Shown piece by piece: positions 1 to 7,590 of a stretch of 64,000 nucleotides of DNA. The stretch spans positions 992,001 to 1,056,000 of the forward strand of contig NZ_JAKFFT010000004.1 in the NCBI RefSeq assembly GCF_021502655.1. The letters are read 5' to 3'. Source of the stretch: Dyadobacter sp. CY347 (GTDB lineage Bacteria; Bacteroidota; Bacteroidia; Cytophagales; Spirosomataceae). How positions within the stretch are numbered: the first letter of the stretch is position 1; every line of letters begins with the position of its first letter. The notes beneath the pieces are model-generated. The model was not told the DNA's origin, did no database searches, and saw nothing but the letters and a program-made list of their open reading frames with translations. Position numbers and translations under genes: made by a program.

Positions 1-488
1 AACGCATTGACCATTGGAATAAAAAGGCAGGATATAAGCTCGACTTATACGGCGTCGACATTAAGCCCGTATGCATTGCCTATGCAAAGGAAAATCTCAA
101 AACCGCACCGGTTAAGCTGATTTGTGATGATTACCGGCACATTTTCAACCATTTAAAACAGGTCGACATTATTCACGCCTGCCTGTTTTGCCATCATTTA
201 TCAGAAAATCAACTCATTGAGCTTGTGCGTTTTGCGCTGGAAAATAAGTCTGTTCTGATTGTTAATGATCTTGAAAGAAATCCTTTGGCTTATTATGCCA
301 TCAAATGGCTCACTAAGCTCTTTTCTAAATCTTATCTGGTTAAAAATGATGCTCCGTTGTCCGTTTTACGTGGGTTTAAAAAGACCGAATGGTTATCCAT
401 TCTCAACAAAGCGGGTGCAGTTAATTATTCAGTGCGCAACAAATGGGCATTCAGGCATGAAGTGATCGTTTATGGAAACGCAGGTTAA
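1..488 (+). CDS. Class I SAM-dependent methyltransferase, 3' part (5' end outside window)
   Basis: The reading frame is open from the left edge to the stop at 486-488, so the N-terminal part and start lie outside the window. The visible 161 or so residues read like the second half of a Rossmann-fold methyltransferase: an acidic residue after a beta strand (YGVDIKP), a DD pair further on, then the VDIIHACLFCHHLSE segment typical of motif post-II/III. The stop overlaps the start of the next gene by 17 bases, so the two are translated from one message. In related genomes such methyltransferase and FAD oxidoreductase pairs often follow a type III polyketide synthase; that is an inference, since the upstream gene is not visible. 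Confidence 0.8.
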   Translation, partial: RIDHWNKKAGYKLDLYGVDIKPVCIAYAKENLKTAPVKLICDDYRHIFNHLKQVDIIHACLFCHHLSENQLIELVRFALENKSVLIVNDLERNPLAYYAIKWLTKLFSKSYLVKNDAPLSVLRGFKKTEWLSILNKAGAVNYSVRNKWAFRHEVIVYGNAG

Positions 489-1608
489 AAAGTACGATTG
501 CGGCATTATTGGAGGCGGCCTCGCCGGCCTGTGCCTGGCTATCCAGCTTGCGGACAGGGGTGTTTCGGTTGTCTTATTTGAAAAAAATCAATACCCGTTT
601 CATAAAGTTTGCGGCGAATACATTTCCATGGAAAGCTGGGATTTTATCAAAAGTCTTGGCTTGAACCTTGACCAGCTCAATCTGCCTATCATTAACAAGC
701 TCGGGATCAGCTCGGAAAAGGGTTTTATGCTCGAACATAACCTGCAAATGGGCGGTTTTGGGATCAGCAGGTTCAGCCTGGATCATGCGCTCTCACGCAT
801 TGCGATAGCTAAGGGAGTTGTGATCCTCGAACATTGCCGGGTAAATGGAATGGAAGATCTTGGTAATGAAGGTTTTATAGTTAAATCCGCGCTTGGGGAT
901 TATAATGTGAGCATCCTTTGCGGGAGTTACGGGAAATATACCCCGCAGTTCCTGGCGCGAAATCCGGCTGAGACTGTGAATGAAAGCGGTAACTATATTG
1001 GTGTAAAATATCACATTAAAACCGATCTGGCACCAAACCGCATCGAGCTGCACAACTTTAAAGATGGCTATTGCGGAATTTCAAAAGTGGATCAGGATTG
1101 GCATTGTCTGTGTTATTTGACCACGTCCCGGAATTTGCAGGATAATGGAAAGGATATCAAGGCCATGGAGGCAAATGTGCTGCACAAAAATCCATTTCTC
1201 AAATCGTACTTCACTGAGGCTGAATTTATTAACAAAGCCCCATTAGTAATTAGCAACATTCATTTTTCCAAAAAACAAACACAGACAGACGGCGTTTTTC
1301 TCCTTGGCGACGCCGCTGGTTCCATTACGCCCCTGTGCGGAAATGGCATGAGTATGGGTATCCGCGCTTCAAAAATGCTGGCGACCGAACTGATCCGCTA
1401 TTTTGAGCAAAAGCAAAGTATAGACGAAGTTTCGGCTCATTATCAAAAAGCCTGGAACCACGCATTCGCGCGGCGCATAACGGCTGGCTATTATTTGCAG
1501 GGACTGTTCGGGAAAAGAAATACTACTGATCTGGCGCTCAGAACTTTGAATAAATTTCCAGGAGCCTTGAACAAACTCGTTTCCTTAACGCACGGAGACC
1601 GGTTCTAA
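472..1608 (+). CDS. FAD-dependent oxidoreductase, geranylgeranyl reductase/monooxygenase type
   Basis: A 378-residue flavoprotein. The N-terminus carries the dinucleotide-binding GIIGGGLAGL motif (about residues 11-20), followed by the acidic ribose-binding residue in VVLFEK and the KVCGEY segment that in this family contacts FAD. The second FAD motif LLGDAAGSITPLCGNGMS (about 280-297) is intact. This architecture fits geranylgeranyl reductase-like or PHBH-fold enzymes that oxidise or reduce lipid and polyketide substrates. It overlaps the preceding methyltransferase gene and its 3' end overlaps the convergent crtY by 24 bases, so no terminator separates it from the carotenoid operon. The substrate cannot be told from sequence. 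Confidence 0.88.
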   Translation: METQVKKYDCGIIGGGLAGLCLAIQLADRGVSVVLFEKNQYPFHKVCGEYISMESWDFIKSLGLNLDQLNLPIINKLGISSEKGFMLEHNLQMGGFGISRFSLDHALSRIAIAKGVVILEHCRVNGMEDLGNEGFIVKSALGDYNVSILCGSYGKYTPQFLARNPAETVNESGNYIGVKYHIKTDLAPNRIELHNFKDGYCGISKVDQDWHCLCYLTTSRNLQDNGKDIKAMEANVLHKNPFLKSYFTEAEFINKAPLVISNIHFSKKQTQTDGVFLLGDAAGSITPLCGNGMSMGIRASKMLATELIRYFEQKQSIDEVSAHYQKAWNHAFARRITAGYYLQGLFGKRNTTDLALRTLNKFPGALNKLVSLTHGDRF

Positions 1609-2310
1609 CTTTTCTTTTTCCGGAACCGGATATTTGGAAAGCAGATATTCAAATATGAACGTGTTCAGGAGCAGCATCAACATTCCGTAAAAAATGTCTT
1701 CAAATGGGATTGTAAAGATCCTGAGACCAATGATTTCTGCACTATTATACCAAACAACAGGTTCATCCAGCCCCGATCCCGTCAAAATGCCGTTTACGAT
1801 GAAGAAAGGGACCAGTAAAAACATGTGCGAAAAATAGAACAGGCTAAGCCAGCGCGGTTTCGCGATAAATTTAAGGAATAGTAAAAATCCCACGAGACCA
1901 ACTGCCGTCCAGGAAGTATAGTATCGATCAAAATAAGTTATGCCTAACGCAAATGTGAAGCACACAAAAATGGCCGTAATCAGGTTTTCATTCTTGATTT
2001 TGTAATCTGTTCCAAAATAGATCCGAAAGCAATAATACGTGAAAAGACAGGCGTAGGGAATGCAGATGAAAAAGAGAATTTCTTCAATGGGAAGCCCAAA
2101 AAGGTAAGTGCCGACCAGGTATTTCGGTGTAAAGCCCCAAACGCCAATTTTAGTAAAATAGCTGTCCCAGATCACAAAAGGGACTAGTGACAGCATGATG
2201 GCCGGCCACAGCAGATGCCACCTTTTGTAAAGCTGGATTTTGGGATGAAAAGAAAAAATCAACGGAACGGCAATCGCTCCAAGATCGACGAGCAGATACA
2301 GGAAATTCAT
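1585..2310 (-). CDS. crtY: Lycopene cyclase, fused CrtYc-CrtYd type
   Basis: An integral membrane cyclase of the heterodimeric type, here as one 241-residue chain. It closes both ends of lycopene to beta-carotene in the inner membrane. The two halves each show the conserved acidic motif: LPIEEILFF in the first and IPFEDIFYG in the second, embedded in multiple hydrophobic segments. The start at 2310 is chosen because its ATG overlaps the crtZ stop codon (ATGA); a longer reading frame to 2373 would add 21 poorly hydrophobic residues and overlap crtZ. It is the last gene of the minus-strand carotenoid operon and overlaps the convergent FAD oxidoreductase. Confidence 0.93.
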   Translation of the reverse strand: MNFLYLLVDLGAIAVPLIFSFHPKIQLYKRWHLLWPAIMLSLVPFVIWDSYFTKIGVWGFTPKYLVGTYLFGLPIEEILFFICIPYACLFTYYCFRIYFGTDYKIKNENLITAIFVCFTFALGITYFDRYYTSWTAVGLVGFLLFLKFIAKPRWLSLFYFSHMFLLVPFFIVNGILTGSGLDEPVVWYNSAEIIGLRIFTIPFEDIFYGMLMLLLNTFIFEYLLSKYPVPEKEKLEPVSVR

Positions 2311-2780
2311 TTGGATGCCGTGTTTTTTGCATCTCTGAAATATTTCAATGGCACCCAAAGCATACCAAAACATTCACCCTGATGCTTTCCAAGATGCTTA
2401 TGGTGCATTTTATGGGCGCGGCGGATTGCTTTCAGATAAACCGATTCTGTATTTCGGAACATCTTAAAGCGCTGATGGATAAAGATATCATGCACCAAAA
2501 AATACGTAAACCCATAAAGCGTAATGCCCAGTCCGATCCAGAAAAAGAAATTAAATCCTTGATTCACACCAAACAAAATGCATAAGATGCCGGGCGTGGC
2601 GAAAATGGCAAAGAAATAATCATTTTTCTCGAAAAAATCACCGTCATCACGCTGGTGATGATCGTGGTGCAAAAACCACAATGCGCCGTGCATCAAGTAT
2701 TTATGTGCAAGCCACGCTACACATTCCATGCCTATAAATGCGGCCAGTACGATCAATGTATTTTGTATCCAGGGACTCAT
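2307..2780 (-). CDS. crtZ: Beta-carotene hydroxylase (fatty acid hydroxylase family)
   Basis: A 157-residue di-iron membrane enzyme that adds the 3 and 3' hydroxyl groups to beta-carotene, giving zeaxanthin. All the histidine clusters that bind the two irons are present: HKYLMH (about residues 26-31), HHDHH (about 38-42), HDIFIHQR (about 97-104) and HKMHHKH (about 123-129). Four membrane spans surround them. Length agrees with bacterial CrtZ. Its stop overlaps the crtY start by four bases, so the two are translationally coupled. Together with CrtY it implies a zeaxanthin-type yellow pigment. Confidence 0.95.
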   Translation of the reverse strand: MSPWIQNTLIVLAAFIGMECVAWLAHKYLMHGALWFLHHDHHQRDDGDFFEKNDYFFAIFATPGILCILFGVNQGFNFFFWIGLGITLYGFTYFLVHDIFIHQRFKMFRNTESVYLKAIRRAHKMHHKHLGKHQGECFGMLWVPLKYFRDAKNTASK

Positions 2781-2818
2781 TGCAATTTAAGCTGTCAGCT
2801 TCCGGCGTTTGCCATTGG

Positions 2819-3340
2819 CTATTGTTTTGGTTTTATTTTCTCGGCTACTTCGGCGAAGCAAATCTTGAACCATTCGGTGTAAGCCTCCGGGTTCTGCTGC
2901 ATATCTGCCTTGATATCAGCCAGTTTCATATATTTAAAATCATTTGCCTCACTCACATTAATGTTCGGTACGGCATCGGAAATGCCCCAAAAAACATGGT
3001 CGAGCTCATTTTCTGTCAGGCCGTTTTCGAGGCTTACGCGATATTGGAATGTAAAAAGAAATTGCAGATCCGCAGTAATGCCCATCTCTTCCGAAAGCCT
3101 TCTTACCGCTCCATGATGCGCGGATTCGGCAGGGAGCGGATGGCTGCAACATGTATTTGACCAAAGGCCTTCTGAATGATATTTTCCAAAAGCGCGCTGC
3201 TGCAAAAGCATTTCACCTTTTGAATTCAATATAAAAACGGAGAATGCGCGATGCAGGACGCCTTTTTGATGCGCTTCCAACTTTGGCATCAAGCCAATTT
3301 CCATATCATCTTCATTCACCAGCACAACTTGATCAGTCAT
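2819..3340 (-). CDS. idi: Isopentenyl-diphosphate delta-isomerase, type I
   Basis: A Nudix-fold metal enzyme that interconverts isopentenyl and dimethylallyl diphosphate, feeding carotenoid synthesis. The catalytic cysteine lies in SNTCCSHP (about residues 61-68), the Nudix helix region carries RRLSEEMG, and the catalytic glutamate is in TENELDHVF (about 109-117). I start at ATG 3340 (173 residues), whose first residues MTDQVVLVNED match the usual start of the family; an upstream GTG at 3361 would add seven residues. The 69 bases upstream contain a copy of the TTTGTTTAAC half-site found at the operon promoter. Confidence 0.95.
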   Translation of the reverse strand: MTDQVVLVNEDDMEIGLMPKLEAHQKGVLHRAFSVFILNSKGEMLLQQRAFGKYHSEGLWSNTCCSHPLPAESAHHGAVRRLSEEMGITADLQFLFTFQYRVSLENGLTENELDHVFWGISDAVPNINVSEANDFKYMKLADIKADMQQNPEAYTEWFKICFAEVAEKIKPKQ

Positions 3341-3386
3341 AAAATCGGGTTTTAGGTTCACGGCAAACAGTTCAATGTTCAGCTCC

Positions 3387-3396
3387 TTTGTTTAAC
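3387..3396. promoter_or_regulatory. Second copy of the TTTGTTTAAC half-site, upstream of idi
   Basis: TTTGTTTAAC at 3387-3396 equals ten of the eleven bases in the arm of the carH promoter repeat. It lies in the short gap between crtB and idi, read on the minus strand as GTTAAACAAA, with a partly matching TTTGTT just upstream. It could be a secondary operator for idi-crtZ-crtY or chance in AT-rich DNA. Confidence 0.4.
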
Positions 3397-3409
3397 TAAC
3401 AAAAAAACG

Positions 3410-4246
3410 TCATAAAAGGTCGAACTGATGCCTTACCAACGAACGAAACATGAGTCCCACCTTATCATGGTCGGGAATCCTGATCCGCGCATTCATTACT
3501 TTTTCTGGTGGGGTTTCTTTTATCCGCAGGAAAAGTTTTTTGTAATAATAATATGCAAGATAAACGCCTCGTCTTGCGCCGCTTGGCAACTGCTTGATGC
3601 CGATCAGCGCCTGCTCAAATTCTTCTTCAATTTCCTGCTGGATCTTCTCTTTTTCTTTGCTCGAAAAATGGTCAAAATTTACGCCCGGGAAATACGTCCG
3701 GCCTAGGTCCACGTAGTCCGCTTTGAGGTCACGGAGGAAATTCACTTTTTGAAATGCAGAACCTAGCTTCATAGCGAACGGTTTAAGCTCGTCGAATTGC
3801 TGTTGATTGCCTTCTGTAAAAACCCGCAGGCACATTAGCCCCACCACTTCCGCAGAGCCAAGAATGTATTCGTTATAGGAATCCGCGGTGTACTCCGTTT
3901 TCATCAGGTCCATTTCCATGCTCTTCAAAAACGTGTCAATCAGCTCCCATTCAATCTTATAAGTGTGTACGACGTGCTGGAAGCTGTTCAGGATCGGGTT
4001 AATGCTGATCCTGTCGCGAAGCGCTTCCACGGTGTCCTGCCGGATCTTGTTCATCATGAATTCCTTATTGTAGTCATGAAAACTGTCCACGATCTCATCG
4101 GCAAGCCTTACAAAGCCATAAATGCCGTAAATCGGTGCCCGCAATGCTGGTTTGAGAAAATAAATGCCCAGCGAAAACGACGTACTATATAACTGGGTGG
4201 TTGTTTTGCTGCATGACGCCGAAAGGTTGTCGAATAAGCTCTTCAT
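3410..4246 (-). CDS. crtB: Phytoene synthase
   Basis: A 278-residue squalene/phytoene synthase-family enzyme that condenses two geranylgeranyl diphosphates to phytoene. The first aspartate-rich motif is DEIVD (residues 50-54) and the second is LRDLKADYVDLGR (about 171-183), both binding Mg2+-diphosphate. Length is normal for bacterial CrtB. It starts three bases after the crtI stop, within the same operon. The GGPP synthase (CrtE) that would supply its substrate is not in this window. Confidence 0.95.
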   Translation of the reverse strand: MKSLFDNLSASCSKTTTQLYSTSFSLGIYFLKPALRAPIYGIYGFVRLADEIVDSFHDYNKEFMMNKIRQDTVEALRDRISINPILNSFQHVVHTYKIEWELIDTFLKSMEMDLMKTEYTADSYNEYILGSAEVVGLMCLRVFTEGNQQQFDELKPFAMKLGSAFQKVNFLRDLKADYVDLGRTYFPGVNFDHFSSKEKEKIQQEIEEEFEQALIGIKQLPSGARRGVYLAYYYYKKLFLRIKETPPEKVMNARIRIPDHDKVGLMFRSLVRHQFDLL

Positions 4247-4249
4247 GAC

Positions 4250-5752
4250 TTACTTGTTTAGGTATTTTTGAAGTTCAGTAGCTGCAATGCGGCCCGAAAT
4301 GATCGATGGAGGAACGCCCGGCCCCGGAACCGTAAGCTGACCAGCGTAAAAGAGGTTTTTTACCTTGCTGCTCCTGAGTTTAGGTTTGAATATAGCAGTC
4401 TGCATCAGCGTGTTAGCAAGTCCGTAGGCATTTCCCTTGTAAGCATTATAATCACTTATAAAATCCGAAACCGAGTAGCTTTTCTTGTAAACCACGTGCG
4501 ACCTGATATCCTCACCCGCAAATTTTTCAAGCCTATCCATAAGTACGTCAAAATACTTTTCCCGGATCGAATCAGGGTCGTCGAGATCGATGGCAATAGG
4601 CATTAATACGAACAGATTCTCGCTTCCCTCAGGCGCAACCGACGGGTCTGTTTTGGAAGGACAGCAAACATAGAACAGCGGACGCTCAGGCCATTTTTTG
4701 TCTTGATATATCTCAACAGCGTGCTGATCGAAGTGTTCGTCGAAAAATAAATTGTGGTGTCTGAGCTTCTCAATTTTCTTATTCACGCCCAGATAAAATA
4801 GCAGACAGGATGGGGCAAAGGTGCGGTTTTCCCAATATGCTTCATCATAGGTGCGATGGTCTTTACCCAGCAACTCCTGTTCAATGTGATGATAATCAGC
4901 ACTTCCGATCACCGCGTCCGTCCTGATGCTCTTGTTGTTGGTATGTAAATGACTGATGACGTCCGAATTGACTTCCAGCTTTTCAATGTTCTGGCATGTC
5001 AAAAAATTAACACCGGCATTTTCGGCAATTTGCTTGAAAGACTCCGCAACTTTTCCGAAACCGCCCATTGGATAAAATGTGCCTTGTTTAAGGCCTGCAA
5101 AGTTCATCAGACTGTACAGGGCAGGTGTGTCCTTGGGCATTGCACCCAGGAACAGGACCGGAAATTCAATCAATGCGAGCAGCCTTGGATCTTTGAAATA
5201 ACGGCGGACATGCTTGCTGAATGACGTGAAAAGTTGAAGTTTGAGCGCGTCTTTAAATAATTTCAGACTAAAAAATTCGGTAACTGAATGTCCTGGCTTG
5301 TAAACCATATCATTCATCCCGACCGTATATTTGAATTCCCCTTCTGCAATAAATTTCCGGAGCTTGTCTGCGCTTCCGGTTTCAATGGTCTCGAAAAGAT
5401 CGCAAACCGCATCGAAATCGGCCGGAATGTCCATTACCTCATTCTCAAAAATAACCGCGAAGCCGGGATCCAGTTTTTTCAGTTCGTAAAAATCGGCGGT
5501 TGTTTTTCCAAAAAGGGCGAAGAAGCTATCATAAACATCCGGCATCCAATACCAGCTCGGCCCCATGTCGAAAAGAAAGCCGTCTTGTGAGAAGGTTCTT
5601 GCACGGCCGCCTATGCCGCAATTTTTTTCAAAAACAGTGACCTCATTTCCACTTTCGGCCAGCACAGCGGCGGCTGCCAGCCCTGCGAAACCTGCGCCGA
5701 TGACTGCGACTTCATGTGATTTTCCAGATTTGGGTAGGCGTCCGTTATGCAT
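4250..5752 (-). CDS. crtI: Phytoene desaturase (CrtI type)
   Basis: A 500-residue FAD enzyme that introduces the double bonds turning phytoene into lycopene. It has the N-terminal dinucleotide-binding motif VIGAGFAGLAAA (about residues 17-28), the family segment GGRARTF, and the C-terminal signature FYAGQLTVPGPGVPPSIISG (about 469-488). Length matches bacterial CrtI. The ATG start overlaps the end of the upstream regulator gene by 8 bases, which ties its translation to that of the carH-like gene. It is the second gene of the operon. Confidence 0.96.
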   Translation of the reverse strand: MHNGRLPKSGKSHEVAVIGAGFAGLAAAAVLAESGNEVTVFEKNCGIGGRARTFSQDGFLFDMGPSWYWMPDVYDSFFALFGKTTADFYELKKLDPGFAVIFENEVMDIPADFDAVCDLFETIETGSADKLRKFIAEGEFKYTVGMNDMVYKPGHSVTEFFSLKLFKDALKLQLFTSFSKHVRRYFKDPRLLALIEFPVLFLGAMPKDTPALYSLMNFAGLKQGTFYPMGGFGKVAESFKQIAENAGVNFLTCQNIEKLEVNSDVISHLHTNNKSIRTDAVIGSADYHHIEQELLGKDHRTYDEAYWENRTFAPSCLLFYLGVNKKIEKLRHHNLFFDEHFDQHAVEIYQDKKWPERPLFYVCCPSKTDPSVAPEGSENLFVLMPIAIDLDDPDSIREKYFDVLMDRLEKFAGEDIRSHVVYKKSYSVSDFISDYNAYKGNAYGLANTLMQTAIFKPKLRSSKVKNLFYAGQLTVPGPGVPPSIISGRIAATELQKYLNK

Positions 5753-6641
5753 TGGTAGCGTTAAGAATGTCAGTCAGATTTTCAATTGTTTCTATTAAGG
5801 TAACTCCTTTTTTAGCCGCAATTTTCTTTGTTTTTTCACTCCCCCCGGAGACGCAGACGTTTAGCTGAGGAAACTCCGCTTTCAGGTCTACCAGGAGTGT
5901 TTCTATTTGATTATCAAAATGATTACGGACGAAAAAAGAGTAAGCGTGCGTAGGCTTGCAGCCTGAAATAACTGTGGAAAGATCTCTAAACGGAACCCGT
6001 GCGCCCAGATAAATCACTTCTTTTCCCAGTTGCTTTATCATATAGTATGCAAAAAGCAGGCCGATTTCATGGTCCTCTTCCTCATTCAAAAAAAGGATCC
6101 ATTTCTGGTCCGAATTCTCCGCCAGGGGCAATGCGTCGATGGCCGCGAACAGTTTTTGCCGGATCAGGTTTGATAAAAAGTGTTCTTGTGACGGAAGCAG
6201 ATCACCCTTTACCCACATTAAGCCCGTACGGACCAGGAGCGGATACAGGATTTTGGTGTAGGTCTTTTTTAAACCAAACCTTTTTACGGCATTTGCAAAC
6301 AGCTCGTCGAAAAGCGCAACATTAAAAGCCGTGATCCCAACCAGAGCCTGATTAATGATCGCCTCCACATGCATATCCCCCTGAAACGAATCCTGGACCA
6401 CCTTTTCAATTTCGATAGCCATTTCCGACTTGGAAAGCTGGCCGATCTTTGAAATCTTCATCCCTCTGTCCAGCAACGTGCAGACATTCAGCAACTTCTT
6501 GACGTCATCGTCATTGTAAGACCGGATATTCGTATCGGACCTGTCCGGTTCAAGCAAGCCGTAACGTTGCTCCCACATGCGAATTGTGTGCGCCTTCATG
6601 TTGCTGATCCGTTCCAGGTCTTTAATGGAATATGACGACAT
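5745..6641 (-). CDS. MerR-family regulator with cobalamin-binding light-sensor domain (CarH/LitR-like)
   Basis: A 298-residue repressor candidate. Residues 1-70 form a MerR winged helix (YSIKDLERISNMKAHTIRMW, then EQRYGLLEP). Residues about 88-175 are the four-helix bundle that caps B12, with the diagnostic W-x9-EH motif as W143, E153, H154. Residues about 180-298 form the Rossmann-type B12 domain with E189-x-H191-x-x-G194, where H191 would be the cobalt ligand, and a late GG pair (266-267). Characterised CarH proteins bind adenosylcobalamin, repress carotenoid genes as dark tetramers and fall apart in light. The gene is first in the crt operon and its own promoter carries a perfect inverted repeat. 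The position after the Trp is Val144, not His as in Thermus CarH. Confidence 0.92.
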   Translation of the reverse strand: MSSYSIKDLERISNMKAHTIRMWEQRYGLLEPDRSDTNIRSYNDDDVKKLLNVCTLLDRGMKISKIGQLSKSEMAIEIEKVVQDSFQGDMHVEAIINQALVGITAFNVALFDELFANAVKRFGLKKTYTKILYPLLVRTGLMWVKGDLLPSQEHFLSNLIRQKLFAAIDALPLAENSDQKWILFLNEEEDHEIGLLFAYYMIKQLGKEVIYLGARVPFRDLSTVISGCKPTHAYSFFVRNHFDNQIETLLVDLKAEFPQLNVCVSGGSEKTKKIAAKKGVTLIETIENLTDILNATNA

Positions 6642-6676
6642 TTTGTTTAACGTTTTTCAAAAATAGTTAAACAAAA
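6641..6676. promoter_or_regulatory. Operator candidate: perfect 11-bp inverted repeat over the carH-crt promoter
   Basis: TTTTGTTTAAC (6641-6651) is repeated exactly in inverse as GTTAAACAAAA (6666-6676), with 14 bases between. On the minus strand the spacer holds TATTTTTG (6658-6665), a match to the Bacteroidota -7 element TAnnTTTG, so a dimer or tetramer bound here would block transcription of the carH-crt operon. The left arm touches the carH start codon. The arrangement fits autoregulation by the MerR/B12 protein. Binding by that protein is inferred, not shown. Confidence 0.7.
6658..6665 (-). promoter_or_regulatory. -7 element of the carH-crt operon promoter
   Basis: The minus strand reads TATTTTTG, agreeing with TAnnTTTG. 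No good TTTG lies 19-21 bases upstream, so the -33 box is weak. The predicted transcription start is only about 10 bases from the carH start codon, giving a very short leader. Confidence 0.5.
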
Positions 6677-6691
6677 TTATTTTAGCCATAA

Positions 6692-6725
6692 TTTGTAGGA
6701 AAATAAAAAAATGCTGCTACTTTTG
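6692..6725 (+). promoter_or_regulatory. Promoter of the XRE/S24 regulator gene
   Basis: TTTG at 6692-6695 and TACTTTTG at 6718-6725 form a Bacteroidota sigma-70 type promoter with 22 bases between them. The predicted start of transcription is about 6732, ten bases from the ATG at 6742. The promoter is divergent from the carH promoter, and the two are separated by about 50 bases. Confidence 0.55.
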
Positions 6726-6741
6726 ATATTATTAATATCAT

Positions 6742-7590
6742 ATGATTGATTTACAAAATATCATTCACGTTATGAGAAATCAGGAGATTTATTGGCCGGT
6801 GAATATCAGATTCCTTCGTTCACGCCTGAAACTGAGCCAGGAGGCGCTTGCGGAGCGTTTGGGAATTACCAGGGTCAAATTGAATGCGCATGAAAGTGGC
6901 CGAACCGCCAATCCAACGATTGACGACCTGATCCATTTTTCCGAGTTTTTCAGAATGAGCATTGACAGCCTGCTCAAAATTGACCTCAGCAAGCTATCGG
7001 AGCAGAAAGTGAAAGACCTGGAAGAAGGCAGCGAGCTCTTTATGAAAGGTGATAACATTCGCGTGCTTGCTATCACGGTGGACCGCGAGGAGAAAGAGAA
7101 CGTTGAATATGTCCCTGTGCAGGCCAAAGCAGGATACCGCTCGGGTTACAGCGATCCGGAGTTTCTGGCGACGCTTCCGAGGTTCAGTTTGCCTACGCTC
7201 CCTAAAAACGGCACATTCAGGATGTTCCCGACCATTGGAGATTCCATGTTGCCCGTTCCCGAGGGAAGTGATATCATTACAAAATACGTACAGGACTGGA
7301 CTACGATCCGGCCGGAGACACCATGTATCGTCATTTTGAAAGGGGATCAGGATTTTGTGTTCAAACAGGTGACTATTAATAAGGATGGGACCATGTTGCT
7401 GCAATCTTTTAACAAGCAATATTTTGCTTACACTGTGCCTCTATCGGAAGTTATAGAGCTTTGGGAGTATTACAGTTTCCATAGTAAGCAGCTTCCTGAA
7501 CCGCAGACAGACATGCAGCAGCTGATGAAAATGTTGCAGGAAATGCAGAATGAGATCAAAGAAATAAAAGGACGGCCGGGCTCCAAATAA
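6742..7590 (+). CDS. XRE-type regulator with S24 (LexA-like) self-cleavage domain
   Basis: A 282-residue regulator. Residues about 19-80 form an XRE helix-turn-helix (LRSRLKLSQEALAERLGITR). Residues about 125-235 form an S24 peptidase-like domain with the complete self-cleavage set: the Ala130-Gly131 bond in QAKAGYRSGY, nucleophile Ser168 in GDSMLP, and general base Lys208 in FVFKQV. A glutamine- and glutamate-rich helix (about 254-275) ends the protein. Proteins of this build are CI/LexA-like repressors that cut themselves, classically on RecA-ssDNA filaments. The gene is divergent from carH across 100 bases holding the operator, so it probably takes part in the same switch; what triggers cleavage is unknown. 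An alternative start is ATG 6772. Confidence 0.9.
   Translation: MIDLQNIIHVMRNQEIYWPVNIRFLRSRLKLSQEALAERLGITRVKLNAHESGRTANPTIDDLIHFSEFFRMSIDSLLKIDLSKLSEQKVKDLEEGSELFMKGDNIRVLAITVDREEKENVEYVPVQAKAGYRSGYSDPEFLATLPRFSLPTLPKNGTFRMFPTIGDSMLPVPEGSDIITKYVQDWTTIRPETPCIVILKGDQDFVFKQVTINKDGTMLLQSFNKQYFAYTVPLSEVIELWEYYSFHSKQLPEPQTDMQQLMKMLQEMQNEIKEIKGRPGSK

Noticed and set aside
4251..4262. Third operator-like TTGTTTA near the crtI stop
   Set aside because: It lacks the AAC end of the arm and lies partly in coding sequence; too weak.
7146..7419. Open frames on the minus strand under the XRE/S24 gene and similar ones under other genes
   Set aside because: They are antisense shadows of well-supported genes and have no recognisable domain.
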